DNA from: Lewinellaceae bacterium
GTDB taxonomy: Bacteria; Bacteroidota; Bacteroidia; Chitinophagales; Saprospiraceae
Direction: 5' to 3'
Length of the DNA: 64,000 nucleotides
Assembly: GCA_016719605.1 (NCBI GenBank)
Contig: JADJYW010000015.1
Span: 265,373 to 329,372 of the forward strand
This document shows positions 9,881 to 20,058 of the stretch, one piece after another. Below the pieces are notes generated by a model, which saw nothing but the letters and a program-made list of their open reading frames with translations, was not told the DNA's origin and did not search any database. The translations under genes and the position numbers were made by a program. Each line of letters starts with the position of its first letter. The first letter of the stretch is position 1.

Positions 9881-9888
9881 TAACTTTG
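9881..9888 (+). promoter_or_regulatory. Possible -7 promoter box (TAACTTTG)
   Basis: TAACTTTG matches TAnnTTTG and lies 23 bases before the ATG at 9912. No clear -33 element is seen, so support is moderate. Confidence 0.4.
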
Positions 9889-9911
9889 ACATTTTAACAA
9901 AAACAAGACGG

Positions 9912-10940
9912 ATGAAAAAAATCGGAATTTTACACGGCAAGGAAACTACTTTCCCGGAAGCCTTCGTCGCCCGCGTCAATGCCAAAAACGTCAAGGGCGT
10001 GCAGGCGGAGCCTGTTCTGGTGGACGAGGTCATTCAAGGCCACCCCACACCCTATGCGGTTATGATTGACCGCATCAGTCAGGACGTGCCCTTCTACCGG
10101 GCCTACCTGAAAAACGCCGCGCTCAACGGCACGGCAGTGCTCAACAACCCTTTCTGGTGGAGTGCGGACGAGAAATTTTTCAACAACTGCCTCGCCACCA
10201 AAATCGGCATGCCGGTACCCCGCACGGTGCTGCTGCCCTCCAAGGAAATGCCGCCCGACACCAGCGGACAGAGTTTCCGCAACCTCAAATTCCCGCTCGA
10301 ATGGGAAAAAATGCTGGAATACCTCGGCGGGTTTCCGCTCTTCATGAAGCCCCACTCCGGCGGCGGCTGGAAAAGCGTCTACAAAATCCACAACTTCGAT
10401 GAGTTCTTCGCGGCCTACAACGAGACCAATACCCTCGTCATGCTCCTGCAAGAGGCCATCGAATTTGATGCTTACTTCCGCTGCTACTGTCTCGGCGGCA
10501 AGTATGTGCGCATCATGGACTACGAACCGCGCAACCCGCACCACCTGCGCTATGTAGCCGACCATAAAGTGTCAAAAGCCCTGCGCGACGAAATGCACGC
10601 CCACGTCCTGAACATCAACGCCGCGCTCGGCTACGATTTCAATACCGTGGAGTTTGCCGTGCGCGATGGGATTCCGTACGCGATTGACTTCTGCAACCCC
10701 GCGCCCGACGCCGATGTGCACTCGGTGGGCGAGGAAAATTTCGAGTGGGTGGTAGAAACCGCCGCTCAAATGACCATCGAAAAAGCCCTTGCACACAAGG
10801 ACGGCGCCGACAACCTCACCTGGGGAACCTATGTGGGCGGCGCGGCGAATGGTCGCCTACCCGTCATACCGACGAAAGACGCTAACCAACCTACGGTAAA
10901 AAAGGCTGCCGGCAAGGCATCCAGCGTTAAAAAGGCATAG
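9912..10940 (+). CDS. ATP-grasp domain protein (RimK/glutathione synthetase-like)
   Basis: 342 residues from ATG 9912 (MKKIGILHGKE); an upstream in-frame GTG at 9849 is disfavoured because a -7 box lies between them. The middle and C-terminal halves read as an ATP-grasp ligase: a lysine strand GFPLFMKPHSGGGWKSVYK (about residues 140-158), the adenine-contact strand MLLQEAIEFDAYFRC, and the metal-binding strand near the end YAIDFCNPAPD. This superfamily joins a carboxylate to an amine or thiol through an acyl-phosphate; the substrate is unknown. The last ~20 residues are Lys/Ala-rich (VKKAAGKASSVKKA), an unusual basic tail. A strong terminator follows, so the gene ends its transcript. Confidence 0.85.
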   Translation: MKKIGILHGKETTFPEAFVARVNAKNVKGVQAEPVLVDEVIQGHPTPYAVMIDRISQDVPFYRAYLKNAALNGTAVLNNPFWWSADEKFFNNCLATKIGMPVPRTVLLPSKEMPPDTSGQSFRNLKFPLEWEKMLEYLGGFPLFMKPHSGGGWKSVYKIHNFDEFFAAYNETNTLVMLLQEAIEFDAYFRCYCLGGKYVRIMDYEPRNPHHLRYVADHKVSKALRDEMHAHVLNINAALGYDFNTVEFAVRDGIPYAIDFCNPAPDADVHSVGEENFEWVVETAAQMTIEKALAHKDGADNLTWGTYVGGAANGRLPVIPTKDANQPTVKKAAGKASSVKKA

Positions 10941-10973
10941 TCGGGCCTGATTTGGCACACCGTTTGGAAAATA

Positions 10974-11008
10974 GCCTGCAAGCGAGCAATTCTCTTGCAG
11001 GCTTTTTT
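10974..11008 (+). terminator. Rho-independent terminator after the ATP-grasp gene
   Basis: Perfect 9-bp stem (gcctgcaag / cttgcaggc, 10974-10982 with 10994-11002) followed by six T. Confidence 0.9.
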
Positions 11009-11102
11009 AATCCAGGCGGTAAACATTCTCGGCAAGCCACGCCGTTACAAAGAAAGCAGCCGCCTCAATATTCACAATCTTAATCCAAACCGATTTATTA
11101 CA

Positions 11103-11783
11103 ATGAAATCAATCTTCTTCATCCCGGTCTTTTTCTTCGCTTTGGTCAGCCTCTCCGCAGCTTCGACCAACACCGCGAACAACGACAACGGCGCCAAGCC
11201 TACCTTTCAGGATTTTCTGGCGCAGTTTCCGAAAGCCAACCTGCCTTACGCCTTTGAGGCCGAAGACATGCAGGTGCAACTGGAAAAGCGCACTGCCGCT
11301 CCGAAAGCGCAGCGCCTTGCCTGGGAATACTACCACTTCCTGCCCATGCTCGAAGAAAGCGCACGCCACAACCGCATGCCGGTGTATCCCGAGGCAGTAG
11401 CCGCCTTCGAAACGAACGAATACTTCGCCGTGCTGTACAACACCGGTCGCGCATTCACCAAAAACCTGAAGAGCTACCACATCAGCGTATATGATAAAGA
11501 CGGCAACCACCTCGCCACACATTTTGTGGCAGGCGCCAACGCCGGCACCATCACGGCGGCTGTTATTGACGAAACACTGAATGCCGATGTGCAAGCCTAC
11601 GAGGTCAACTGGGCCAGAGAATTCCGCAACGGCGCCAACAACGACGGCAACACAGTAGTCGGCCTCACACCCGCCGGTCGCCGCACAATCGCCCTGACCT
11701 CAGGCAACGCAGTTGAACAACTGACCTGGGCTTACCACCATACCACAGAGCCGGCATCTACCCTGACTGCCGACGCCAAATAA
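11103..11783 (+). CDS. Secreted protein of unknown function
   Basis: 226 residues from ATG 11103. MKSIFFIPVFFFALVSLSAAS is a clear signal peptide with cleavage near residue 19-21. The mature part is mixed and polar, with no cysteine and no domain I recognise; it has a helical region with many charges (residues ~40-90) and a C-terminal half that looks like beta strands (YHISVYDKDGNHLATHFVAG). It is isolated between two strong terminators, so it forms its own transcription unit. It lacks a T9SS sorting domain, so it is probably periplasmic or exported by another route. Confidence 0.75.
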   Translation: MKSIFFIPVFFFALVSLSAASTNTANNDNGAKPTFQDFLAQFPKANLPYAFEAEDMQVQLEKRTAAPKAQRLAWEYYHFLPMLEESARHNRMPVYPEAVAAFETNEYFAVLYNTGRAFTKNLKSYHISVYDKDGNHLATHFVAGANAGTITAAVIDETLNADVQAYEVNWAREFRNGANNDGNTVVGLTPAGRRTIALTSGNAVEQLTWAYHHTTEPASTLTADAK

Positions 11784-11813
11784 ACCACCGACATCTTTGT
11801 TGGCTTACTCAAG

Positions 11814-11856
11814 CCCCCGTCCGGCAATGCGGCTCCTGGACGGGGGTTTTGTTTTT
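11814..11856 (+). terminator. Rho-independent terminator
   Basis: Nine-bp stem (cccccgtcc / ggacggggg, 11814-11822 with 11838-11846) followed by a T-rich tract. It ends the 11103 gene and separates it from the convergent DUF5682 gene. Confidence 0.9.
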
Positions 11857-11908
11857 GCTGCGCAACCGACACGGCGTAGCGCGAGCCTTGGGTCATCGGC
11901 ATGGATAC

Positions 11909-14197
11909 CTATGCCGATGTTGCCTTCCCCAGTATAATCCCCAACAAGGGCCGCACCAGTTCGGCTCGTTCCGTATCCCAGCCTTCTTTCCCGGTTGTCA
12001 TCCCTTCGGGTACGGCATCGCGCCCCCGCGCCAAATCCAGCATTTTTTCCCGCTCCGGCCCGGAGAACCGGCTGAATGCCCGCCGGAGCAGCGGGAGTAT
12101 TTCGGGGAAATCCGGTGCTGAAATTCCGCCTACCCAATTGTCCAAAATTTGCCAGAGCACCGGCTGGTGCAGCAACAACAACCCACTACCATGCAGAAAT
12201 CCGGCCAGCCACTGGGCTGCTTCGATGGGCGGCTGGGCAGGAGAAAGCCGAAACTGCATAACCACCGCTGTTTGGCCGGCCGAACGCACTCCTTGCTCAA
12301 AAAGCAAGCGGGCGCCCAATCCGGCCAAAAGCGGCACAGCCTGTTCGGCGATCCGGATCAGTGCCGCTTGCCAAAGATCGGAAAATGCTTCGGGTCGCCA
12401 CAGATGCAGGGCGCGGTGTACGGTCAGTATGTTTTTTAGCACATCGGCGGCTACTACTTCGCTGATGCCCATGCAGGCGCCCGGCAGTTGGATACAGACT
12501 CGCGGCACGATTTGTTTCAGCATTTGCTCGATGGCCGACAGGTCCATTTGCCGGGCATGGCCATAGCGCAATACCTCCACCAGGGGCAGTACGGTTTCCG
12601 ACAGTGCACGCGCGTCTTGCGCCATTGCGCTCACATTGCGCAGTTTTTGCAACAAAAGCGGCAACACAGCGGGCAAATCGGCTTTGAGTACTGCGTCGAG
12701 CAGTCCCACCAGATCGGGCAAGTGCTCCGTGTCCCGAATGCGACGCCGGGCCATCTGCACAGCGGCTTCTTCCACCGTATTGCCCCAGGCGCCGGCTTCG
12801 ATGAGGCGAATCTCGTAGTCGGGCAGCCATCGAAGCGTCCAGTTTTCGTGAAAACGACCCTCTTTTCGGCCGCTCACCGCGACCGGTTTGCCCCAGGGAA
12901 TACGGAGATAGTCGAGCCGGTGCAGCAGTTGGCTCTTGCGCAAATGCGCCTCCTCGCGCAAATCCAGCGTCAGCGCCTGCTCCTCCGTGCTGATTTTCAG
13001 CCGGGCACTGCGCACCTGCGCCTCGAAGTCGGCTTTCAGCGGCACCACCGGCACCGAATCGGGCACGGCACCCAGCACATCGCCGATAATCAACTGCTGC
13101 TCGATGATCTGGTATGCGGCTTCGGCCCCCGCGCACAAAACCGTGACCGCCGCCTCGCGCAGTTCTTCGATACCCGGCAGCGCCGTGTTCCGCAAGGTTG
13201 CCAGCGTATCGGCCAAGCGCACCGCTTCGATGATGTGCGCCGGCGACAGGGCGATGTCTTGCTCGCGGAGCAGCCGGGCAGCCCGGGAGAACCAGCGGAC
13301 GAGTTCAGAGTCCGAATTCCAGATTTCCTGGTACCAGGCCGGGGCAATCACGCCCGCTCCGTAGCCACTTTGGCCGGCCAAACGATCGAATGACCACGGG
13401 ATCCAGGTGGTCTCTGTTTTTATTTTTTTTAGCCCCTTGAGCAGGGCCGCATCGGCAGCAGATTTGATGGTGGCAGTATCGGCAAGCACGGGCGCATGCC
13501 AGGCGCCACACACCACCACCATGTTTTGGAAACCCTCCTTTTCTGCGCTTCGGATTGTTTGGCGCATGTACGCCTCGCGCAGCAGCGTTTCCCGGGATTC
13601 GGAAAAGCCACCTTGAAACCGGGACTCCCGCAACGCCCGCATGAGCTCCAGCACCACGTCAAATACCGATGCGTCGGTTGTTTCGGGTATTGCGTTTGGC
13701 GTTTGGGGCAGCTGCGGGCTTGTTGCCTGTCGCCGCTCAAACATCGCTTCCCACCAGCGCTCCGGATCGGAATATCCGGCCAAACGCGCGATTTCAGAAA
13801 ACGGATCGGCAGCAGCAGGATCAATCGTTCTGGAAATATCCAGCGCCGGTTGAATGAGCGCTTCCGCATCGGGCTGCAACGCGAATACCATGGACATAGG
13901 CAGATCCATGAACCGAACGGGAATCCCGTGTCGCTGTCCAAACAGCATGGCTTGCCATTCCGGGGAGAACTCGGCAAACGGAAAAAACGAGGCCTGCCGG
14001 AGTGTCTTTGGGTTGTAAATCAACAGCGCCACAGGCGGCTGCATCTGCGGGTCTGCGGCCAGGTGCAGCAGCGCCTCGGCATCGGGCGGCCCCTCAATCA
14101 GGATCAGATCGGGCTGCCGCTGCTCCAGTACCGCCAACAGACTCCGGGCGGAGCCTGGGCCGTGGTGGCGGATACCGAGGATATGTGGGCTGGGCAT
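11909..14197 (-). CDS. DUF5682-family protein
   Basis: 762 residues. The N terminus (HILGIRHHGPGSARSLLAVL, then IEGPPDAEALLHLAAD and PPVALLIYNP) is the signature I associate with DUF5682. From memory, these proteins are usually encoded with a MoxR-type AAA+ ATPase, a VWA-domain protein and a SWIM zinc-finger protein. None of those partners is seen here: upstream is an unrelated lipoprotein gene and downstream a convergent gene. The N-terminal region alternates hydrophobic strands with conserved His/Glu and resembles TraB/ChaN-like folds; the rest is helix-rich. Biochemical role unknown. The gene is probably alone or led by the 14228 gene, 30 bp upstream on the same strand. Confidence 0.75.
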   Translation of the reverse strand: MPSPHILGIRHHGPGSARSLLAVLEQRQPDLILIEGPPDAEALLHLAADPQMQPPVALLIYNPKTLRQASFFPFAEFSPEWQAMLFGQRHGIPVRFMDLPMSMVFALQPDAEALIQPALDISRTIDPAAADPFSEIARLAGYSDPERWWEAMFERRQATSPQLPQTPNAIPETTDASVFDVVLELMRALRESRFQGGFSESRETLLREAYMRQTIRSAEKEGFQNMVVVCGAWHAPVLADTATIKSAADAALLKGLKKIKTETTWIPWSFDRLAGQSGYGAGVIAPAWYQEIWNSDSELVRWFSRAARLLREQDIALSPAHIIEAVRLADTLATLRNTALPGIEELREAAVTVLCAGAEAAYQIIEQQLIIGDVLGAVPDSVPVVPLKADFEAQVRSARLKISTEEQALTLDLREEAHLRKSQLLHRLDYLRIPWGKPVAVSGRKEGRFHENWTLRWLPDYEIRLIEAGAWGNTVEEAAVQMARRRIRDTEHLPDLVGLLDAVLKADLPAVLPLLLQKLRNVSAMAQDARALSETVLPLVEVLRYGHARQMDLSAIEQMLKQIVPRVCIQLPGACMGISEVVAADVLKNILTVHRALHLWRPEAFSDLWQAALIRIAEQAVPLLAGLGARLLFEQGVRSAGQTAVVMQFRLSPAQPPIEAAQWLAGFLHGSGLLLLHQPVLWQILDNWVGGISAPDFPEILPLLRRAFSRFSGPEREKMLDLARGRDAVPEGMTTGKEGWDTERAELVRPLLGIILGKATSA

Positions 14198-14227
14198 TGT
14201 TGTGGGGTGCTTGCGGCGGGCATGGGT

Positions 14228-14890
14228 TTACCAAAACGACCGGATCGGGAAACGTTTCACGACCAGTGCCGTGTCCGACAACGGTTGTTCCACAAACCTG
14301 TCCGCCCGCCACAGCAACAGCAGAGCCGATTCGTGCGTCTCGTCGTGCGTTTCTCCCTGGTCATCCGGGCGCAGGGTGTGGTGAATTTCCCGGACGACCA
14401 GGTCTTTGTGCCCGTCGCGGTCGTAGTCCACGAGCCAACTTCCGGTCAGGATTTGGCCGCCGTCGCCGCCATACCATTCGGCCACAGTGGCCCTGTCGGT
14501 GAAAGTTTTTTGGCGTTTGTCGTACAGCAACAGCGACTGGTGTTGAAACCAAAATTGCCGGATATCCACGATGCAGGCCTCAAAATCGGTGCTCAGCGGG
14601 AAACGTTGCCCGGCAAGGACGACTGCCCCGGAAGCGTCGGCCACATAATTGATTTCGCTCAGGAGCACGGAATCGAGCACAGTAAAAAAAAGGCTGTTCG
14701 GGATGGTATCGCCGATAGCCGGCGTACGGCCTTCGGCGTGTTCCACTTCAAAAAGGAGGGTGTCGGTAGCAGCGGTTGGATGGAAATAGTTCAGAAGTTC
14801 TGTGGAGGACGCCTGTTTGCCCGGATTTTGACAGCCGGACAGGGTCGGCAAAAGGCCCAGGAGCAGGTAGAACGGGTTTGGAATTTGCAT
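14228..14890 (-). CDS. Putative lipoprotein
   Basis: 220 residues. The N terminus MQIPNPFYLLLGLLPTLSGC ends in a lipobox (LSGC, Cys20), so it should be lipid-anchored after export. The mature part is acidic. It includes WLVDYDRDGHKDLVVREI, a calcium-loop-like motif reminiscent of FG-GAP/VCBS repeats, in a single copy. No other domain is recognised. It lies 30 bp upstream of the DUF5682 gene on the same strand and may be cotranscribed with it. Its own upstream region is interrupted by a 35-base poly-G run, so the promoter region may not be correctly assembled. Confidence 0.75.
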   Translation of the reverse strand: MQIPNPFYLLLGLLPTLSGCQNPGKQASSTELLNYFHPTAATDTLLFEVEHAEGRTPAIGDTIPNSLFFTVLDSVLLSEINYVADASGAVVLAGQRFPLSTDFEACIVDIRQFWFQHQSLLLYDKRQKTFTDRATVAEWYGGDGGQILTGSWLVDYDRDGHKDLVVREIHHTLRPDDQGETHDETHESALLLLWRADRFVEQPLSDTALVVKRFPIRSFW

Positions 14891-14927
14891 ATTTGGACTG
14901 AATTTTTGCTGCTACAAAACTGGATTT

Positions 14928-14965
<38 letters not shown>

Positions 14966-15044
14966 ACCGACGAAATCCGCTCGCATCAAATTTTGTCAGA
15001 CGTTCCCCTCCTTGATTTGCCCCTCGCCCCTTGCCACCCAGGCG

Positions 15045-16283
15045 TCACTCATACCGCAGGGCCTCAATCGGATCGAGTCGGGATGCCTTCATGGCCGGGT
15101 AGAAACCCGATACGACGCCGACGATCATGCAGAGGGTGAACCCGAGCACCATCCAGCCCCAGGGAACGAGGAAGGAGCCGCCGAGCAGCGGGGTTACGAT
15201 ATTGCCGACGAGGATGCCCAGCAGAATACCCACGATGCCGCCAATCTGGCAGATCACCACGGCCTCGGTGAGGAACTGGGCGAGAATGCTCTTGCGTGTA
15301 GCGCCGATGGCTTTGTATATCCCGATCTCGCGGGTGCGCTCAGTCACGCTCACCAGCATGATATTCATCAGGCCAATCGCTGCGCCGAGCAGGGTCATCA
15401 GGCCGATGGCGATGGTGGCCAGGCGCAAGTTGGTGGTATTTTCTTTCAGGATGGCTACGAGGCTGTCGCTGGCAAAAACTTCAAAATCCTCTTTTTCTCC
15501 CGGCCGCAAGCCACGGATTTGCCGAAACAGACCGATAGCTTCCGATTGGGCTGCCTCCAGATCGGCGGCGTTGTGTACGGCCACCACCAGATCGTAGTTG
15601 GTATCGGCAGTGCCGTAGATAGACCGCACATTGGCCAATGGAGCGTACACGGCCCGGTCGGCCTGGTTGCCCATAGATGTACCTTTGGACGCAAGCACGC
15701 CCACCACCCGGTAGCGGTTGTTGCCCACCATGACAATCTGATCCAGGGCTTTTTCCGGGTTGTCGTTAAACAGCGTTTTCACCAATGCCCGTCCCAACAC
15801 CACTTTGGGGTGCCCGTCATATACCTCTGTTTTTGAAAAATTTCGCCCAAACTCGATATCCATCCCTTTGACGCCAAAGTAGTTTTCATCCACGCCTACA
15901 AAACCGATATTCGGATTGGACTTCTCTCCGGCGTACTTGACGGTCGCCAGGTTGGTCGCATAATAGGATACGGACACCGTAGCCGGAAAGTCGAACCGCT
16001 CCTTGAACTGGAGTGCTACATCGTACCGGATCGGGTCGCCGGGTTTTTGGCGCCGTCCGCCCTGATTGTTTCGGGTGTCGCCTCCCTTGCGCGAAATGCT
16101 GAACGAGTTGGCTCCGAGGCCGGAAAAATTGTCGTTCAGGGAGTACGCAATGGCGTCTATCGCCGTGAGAATGCCCACCAGCGCCATGATGCCAAAGGCG
16201 ATGATGAGCAAGGTCAGGGTAGCCCGCAGCATGTTGGCGCGGATATTCTGAAAAGCAAGGCGCAGTATTTCGGTGTACGGCAT
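15045..16283 (-). CDS. ABC transporter permease, MacB/FtsX type
   Basis: 412 residues from ATG 16283. Layout is that of MacB-like permeases: TM1 near residues 20-42 (LTLLIIAFGIMALVGILTAI), a large periplasmic MacB_PCD domain (about 45-270), then three TM segments in the FtsX domain with the motif VTERTREIGIYKAIGATRKSI before TM3 and the ending KASRLDPIEALRYE. Such permeases work with a cytoplasmic ATPase and often a membrane-fusion protein to export lipoproteins, peptides or small molecules. Neither partner is next to it, but the poly-G run downstream makes that side uncertain. A TACATTTG box (16335-16328) supports this start over an upstream ATG at 16394. Confidence 0.92.
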   Translation of the reverse strand: MPYTEILRLAFQNIRANMLRATLTLLIIAFGIMALVGILTAIDAIAYSLNDNFSGLGANSFSISRKGGDTRNNQGGRRQKPGDPIRYDVALQFKERFDFPATVSVSYYATNLATVKYAGEKSNPNIGFVGVDENYFGVKGMDIEFGRNFSKTEVYDGHPKVVLGRALVKTLFNDNPEKALDQIVMVGNNRYRVVGVLASKGTSMGNQADRAVYAPLANVRSIYGTADTNYDLVVAVHNAADLEAAQSEAIGLFRQIRGLRPGEKEDFEVFASDSLVAILKENTTNLRLATIAIGLMTLLGAAIGLMNIMLVSVTERTREIGIYKAIGATRKSILAQFLTEAVVICQIGGIVGILLGILVGNIVTPLLGGSFLVPWGWMVLGFTLCMIVGVVSGFYPAMKASRLDPIEALRYE

Positions 16284-16327
16284 GGCACGGTTGGGTTGCG
16301 ATGGCAGAGGGGGGGGCGAAAAGCGGC

Positions 16328-16335
16328 CAAATGTA
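16328..16335 (-). promoter_or_regulatory. Possible -7 promoter box (TACATTTG)
   Basis: Matches TAnnTTTG on the minus strand, about 45 bases before the permease start at 16283. Confidence 0.4.
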
Positions 16336-16422
16336 CCGAGATTTGCCGCACGCATTTCCGCCATAAGCGCAGCGACTGCGATTTTTTCGATCAATGCCCG
16401 GCTTCGCCGGATTTAGCACACC

Positions 16423-17169
16423 ATGCACCTGTTCCGTCAACCCGCCATCTTTGCCGCCTGCCCCCGCCTGATCGTCGCCGAAAGTACACGACACGGGGGG
16501 GTAAGCCCTGCACCGTACCAGTCGCTGAACCTCGGCAAAAGCACAGACGACACCCCCGAAAACACGGCGGAGAACCGGCGCCGGTTTTGCGCGGCGCTGG
16601 GGTTTCAGACCGAACAACTCGCCTGGAGCAAACAGGTGCACGGCGCAGCGGTACAATTGGTCACGGCGCCTGGCGGCGCGGAGGGCTACGACGCGCTGAC
16701 GACCCAAACCCCCGGTGTGGTTTTGGCAGTATCGGTAGCCGACTGTACGCCGGTCCTCGTGTTCGATCCTGTGCATCGGGCGGTAGCGGCTATCCATGCG
16801 GGCTGGCGCGGGGCGGCTGCAGGTATTGTCGGCAAAACACTGGACGTTATGGCCGGGCAGTTCGGCACACGCGGGGCGGATTGTATAGCCTACGTTGGTA
16901 CTTGCATTGACGAATGTTCCTTTGAGGTGGGTGCAGCGGTTGCCGAAGCGTTTGCACCCGAATTCAGCCGCTACGATGCCGGGCGCGACAAATTTTTTGT
17001 TGACCTGAAAAAAGTCTGCGCGGATCAATTGCGCACCTTCGGAGTACCGGATGCGCACATCGAAATTTCGCCTTTTTCCACGGTGTTGCACAATCAGGAT
17101 TACTTCTCGCACCGAAAAGATGGCGGGACAACCGGGCGTATGCTGGCGGTCATCGGCCTGGAAAAATAG
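16423..17169 (+). CDS. pgeF: Peptidoglycan editing factor PgeF (laccase-domain, YfiH family)
   Basis: 248 residues, the normal size. The copper/zinc-type site motifs of this family are all present: QVHG (His73), ADCTPVLV (Cys108) and HAGWRG (His125). The E. coli homologue removes faulty UDP-MurNAc-linked precursors carrying L-Ser in place of L-Ala; other members act as purine nucleosidases or oxidise phenols. The protein is cytoplasmic, with no signal peptide. It is divergent from the MacB-type gene and convergent with the glycosyltransferase gene, whose stop lies 10 bp away, so it is probably monocistronic. Annotations as 'polyphenol oxidase' refer to the same family. Confidence 0.92.
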   Translation: MHLFRQPAIFAACPRLIVAESTRHGGVSPAPYQSLNLGKSTDDTPENTAENRRRFCAALGFQTEQLAWSKQVHGAAVQLVTAPGGAEGYDALTTQTPGVVLAVSVADCTPVLVFDPVHRAVAAIHAGWRGAAAGIVGKTLDVMAGQFGTRGADCIAYVGTCIDECSFEVGAAVAEAFAPEFSRYDAGRDKFFVDLKKVCADQLRTFGVPDAHIEISPFSTVLHNQDYFSHRKDGGTTGRMLAVIGLEK

Positions 17170-17179
17170 ATGTCCCCGG

Positions 17180-18346
17180 CTACCGTACCTGCCGCCCTTT
17201 CCACACATATTTCCGCACGGCCAAACTCCCCGCTCCGACACCGGCGATATAGGCCGTATGCAGGAAAAAGGCCGGCCAAAATCCGCGCAGGAGTTCCCGC
17301 CGCCCGAAAAAAATACACATTTCACGCAGGAGCATGTAGTCGGCCAGGGCCTTCACGAGGAGTTGGCCGATCCACAACCACACCAATCCAGGCAGAAAAA
17401 AAAGCAGGCCGGCATGCAGTACGATCGTGCTGCACGATAAAAACGCGACCGCCAGCGCAGCCTTCAGGCCGGGGTCGGGCAAAGCGGCATTTTTTGTCCC
17501 CCAGCGAATACGCTGCTGCACGAATGTAAGCAGGTCGGGGCAAGGAAGTGTGCGGATGGCGGCGTCCGGATTTTTGAGAAACAAGATGCCCGATTTGCCC
17601 GCGTACGCTCCCGGGATGGCCGCTATTTTTCCCAGCAGAAACAGATCGTCGCCCGATGCCCGGTCCGTATTGCCCGAATACCCGCCCACGGCCTCGAACA
17701 TTGTTTTGGCGTAACAGAGGTTGGCGCCGTTGCCCATGCGGTGCCGACCCATTCCGATGCCCGCGCCGGTAATGCCCATCATGCCCGCCAGATCGAGCGC
17801 CTGAAACCGCTCGAAAGTGGTGTGTTCGCGGTGTATGGCCACCGGGGCGGCGATGGCGCCGGGGCGCCTGGCCTCGTACAGCGATACCAGCAGCAACAGC
17901 CAGTTGGCGGGCGCCAGGCAGTCGGCGTCGGTGGTGATGATGAGCGTACCGCGGGCGCTGGAAACACCGAGTTCGAGCGCTTTTTTTTTGCCTGAAAAAA
18001 CAGGCTCCGGCTGTTCGCTCAAGCGGATGAGTCGCACTTGTCCGGCGTGTGTTGCGGCTATTTCAGCAACAATGCAAGCCGTGTCGTCTTCCGAAAAATC
18101 ATCCAGTACCACAATTTCCAGCAAATCCAGCGGGTAGTTGCAGGCGAGAATAGCGTGCAGGCAATCCGCGATATTAGCCGCTTCGTTGCGTGCAGGCACC
18201 AGTACCGTGACGGGTGTTCGGGGTACAAAACCGGTCGGGACGTTCCATTCCGGCAGGCGTCGCCAGCCCCGCACATAGCCGGCAAGTATGATCAAATAAG
18301 CCAGCGACAGGCTTGTGCAAAAAATCGTGTACGCGAGGTGGAGCAT
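17180..18346 (-). CDS. Family 2 glycosyltransferase, membrane-bound
   Basis: 388 residues from ATG 18346 (MLHLAYTIFCTSLSLAYLII); the frame is open upstream to 18508 but those codons do not look coding. An N-terminal TM segment (about 3-24) is followed by a GT-A domain: VTVLVPARNEAANIADCLHA, then VVLDDFSEDDT, then the DXD-type TTDADCLAP, and later the acceptor-site QQRIRWGTK (the Q(Q/R)xRW motif of processive GT2 enzymes). The C terminus has three or four TM segments. Homologues make polysaccharides or glycolipids; substrate unknown. It is convergent with pgeF. Confidence 0.88.
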   Translation of the reverse strand: MLHLAYTIFCTSLSLAYLIILAGYVRGWRRLPEWNVPTGFVPRTPVTVLVPARNEAANIADCLHAILACNYPLDLLEIVVLDDFSEDDTACIVAEIAATHAGQVRLIRLSEQPEPVFSGKKKALELGVSSARGTLIITTDADCLAPANWLLLLVSLYEARRPGAIAAPVAIHREHTTFERFQALDLAGMMGITGAGIGMGRHRMGNGANLCYAKTMFEAVGGYSGNTDRASGDDLFLLGKIAAIPGAYAGKSGILFLKNPDAAIRTLPCPDLLTFVQQRIRWGTKNAALPDPGLKAALAVAFLSCSTIVLHAGLLFFLPGLVWLWIGQLLVKALADYMLLREMCIFFGRRELLRGFWPAFFLHTAYIAGVGAGSLAVRKYVWKGRQVR

Positions 18347-18639
18347 TGTCAGGCGAGCGTGTGCGAAAAATGCCGGCGAAATTCTGTGGTTTGGCGGCAA
18401 ATTATACCTTTTGAAACAGGCGATGTCAAAAATCCCGCCGACGCCGGATGCTTCGGCACGGAGCTTGTTCGGAAGGCTTGCTTGTCGAGCAGGATACAGT
18501 TTGGCCAAATTACCTACCTTTGCCCAGCCTGAGCCGCCAACAATTCCAAACGATGTTTTGTTACTGTCACCGGCTTGCTAAAAACTTGCCGGATTCCCAC
18601 CGGATCAAAACCTGACACTCAACATTCAAAACTTAGCAC
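18347..18639. other. Intergenic region upstream of ahcY
   Basis: Holds the divergent control regions of the glycosyltransferase and ahcY. A TACCTTTG box (18515-18522) is a good -7 candidate for ahcY and implies a leader of roughly 110 bases, in which short CCGG-based hairpins are possible. I see no convincing riboswitch. Confidence 0.5.
18515..18522 (+). promoter_or_regulatory. Possible -7 promoter box for ahcY (TACCTTTG)
   Basis: Matches TAnnTTTG. No clear TTTG is found at the usual distance upstream, so support is moderate. Confidence 0.4.
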
Positions 18640-19956
<1,317 letters not shown>

Positions 19957-20015
19957 GTTTCTGCCTTTACCGAGGCTGACGCACAGGTACTGTTTTGACG
20001 GGAATTGAAATTTTT

Positions 20016-20058
20016 AAACGATCCAGGCGGCTGCACTTGCAACTGCCTGGATCGTTTT
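20016..20058 (+). terminator. Rho-independent terminator between convergent genes
   Basis: Thirteen-bp stem (aaacgatccaggc 20016-20028 with gcctggatcgttt 20045-20057), then a T-rich end. It terminates ahcY and overlaps the stop codon of the convergent thioredoxin gene. Confidence 0.9.

Noticed and set aside
18523..18639. S-adenosylhomocysteine riboswitch upstream of ahcY
   Set aside because: The leader has short CCGG hairpins but I cannot match the conserved SAH-riboswitch core.
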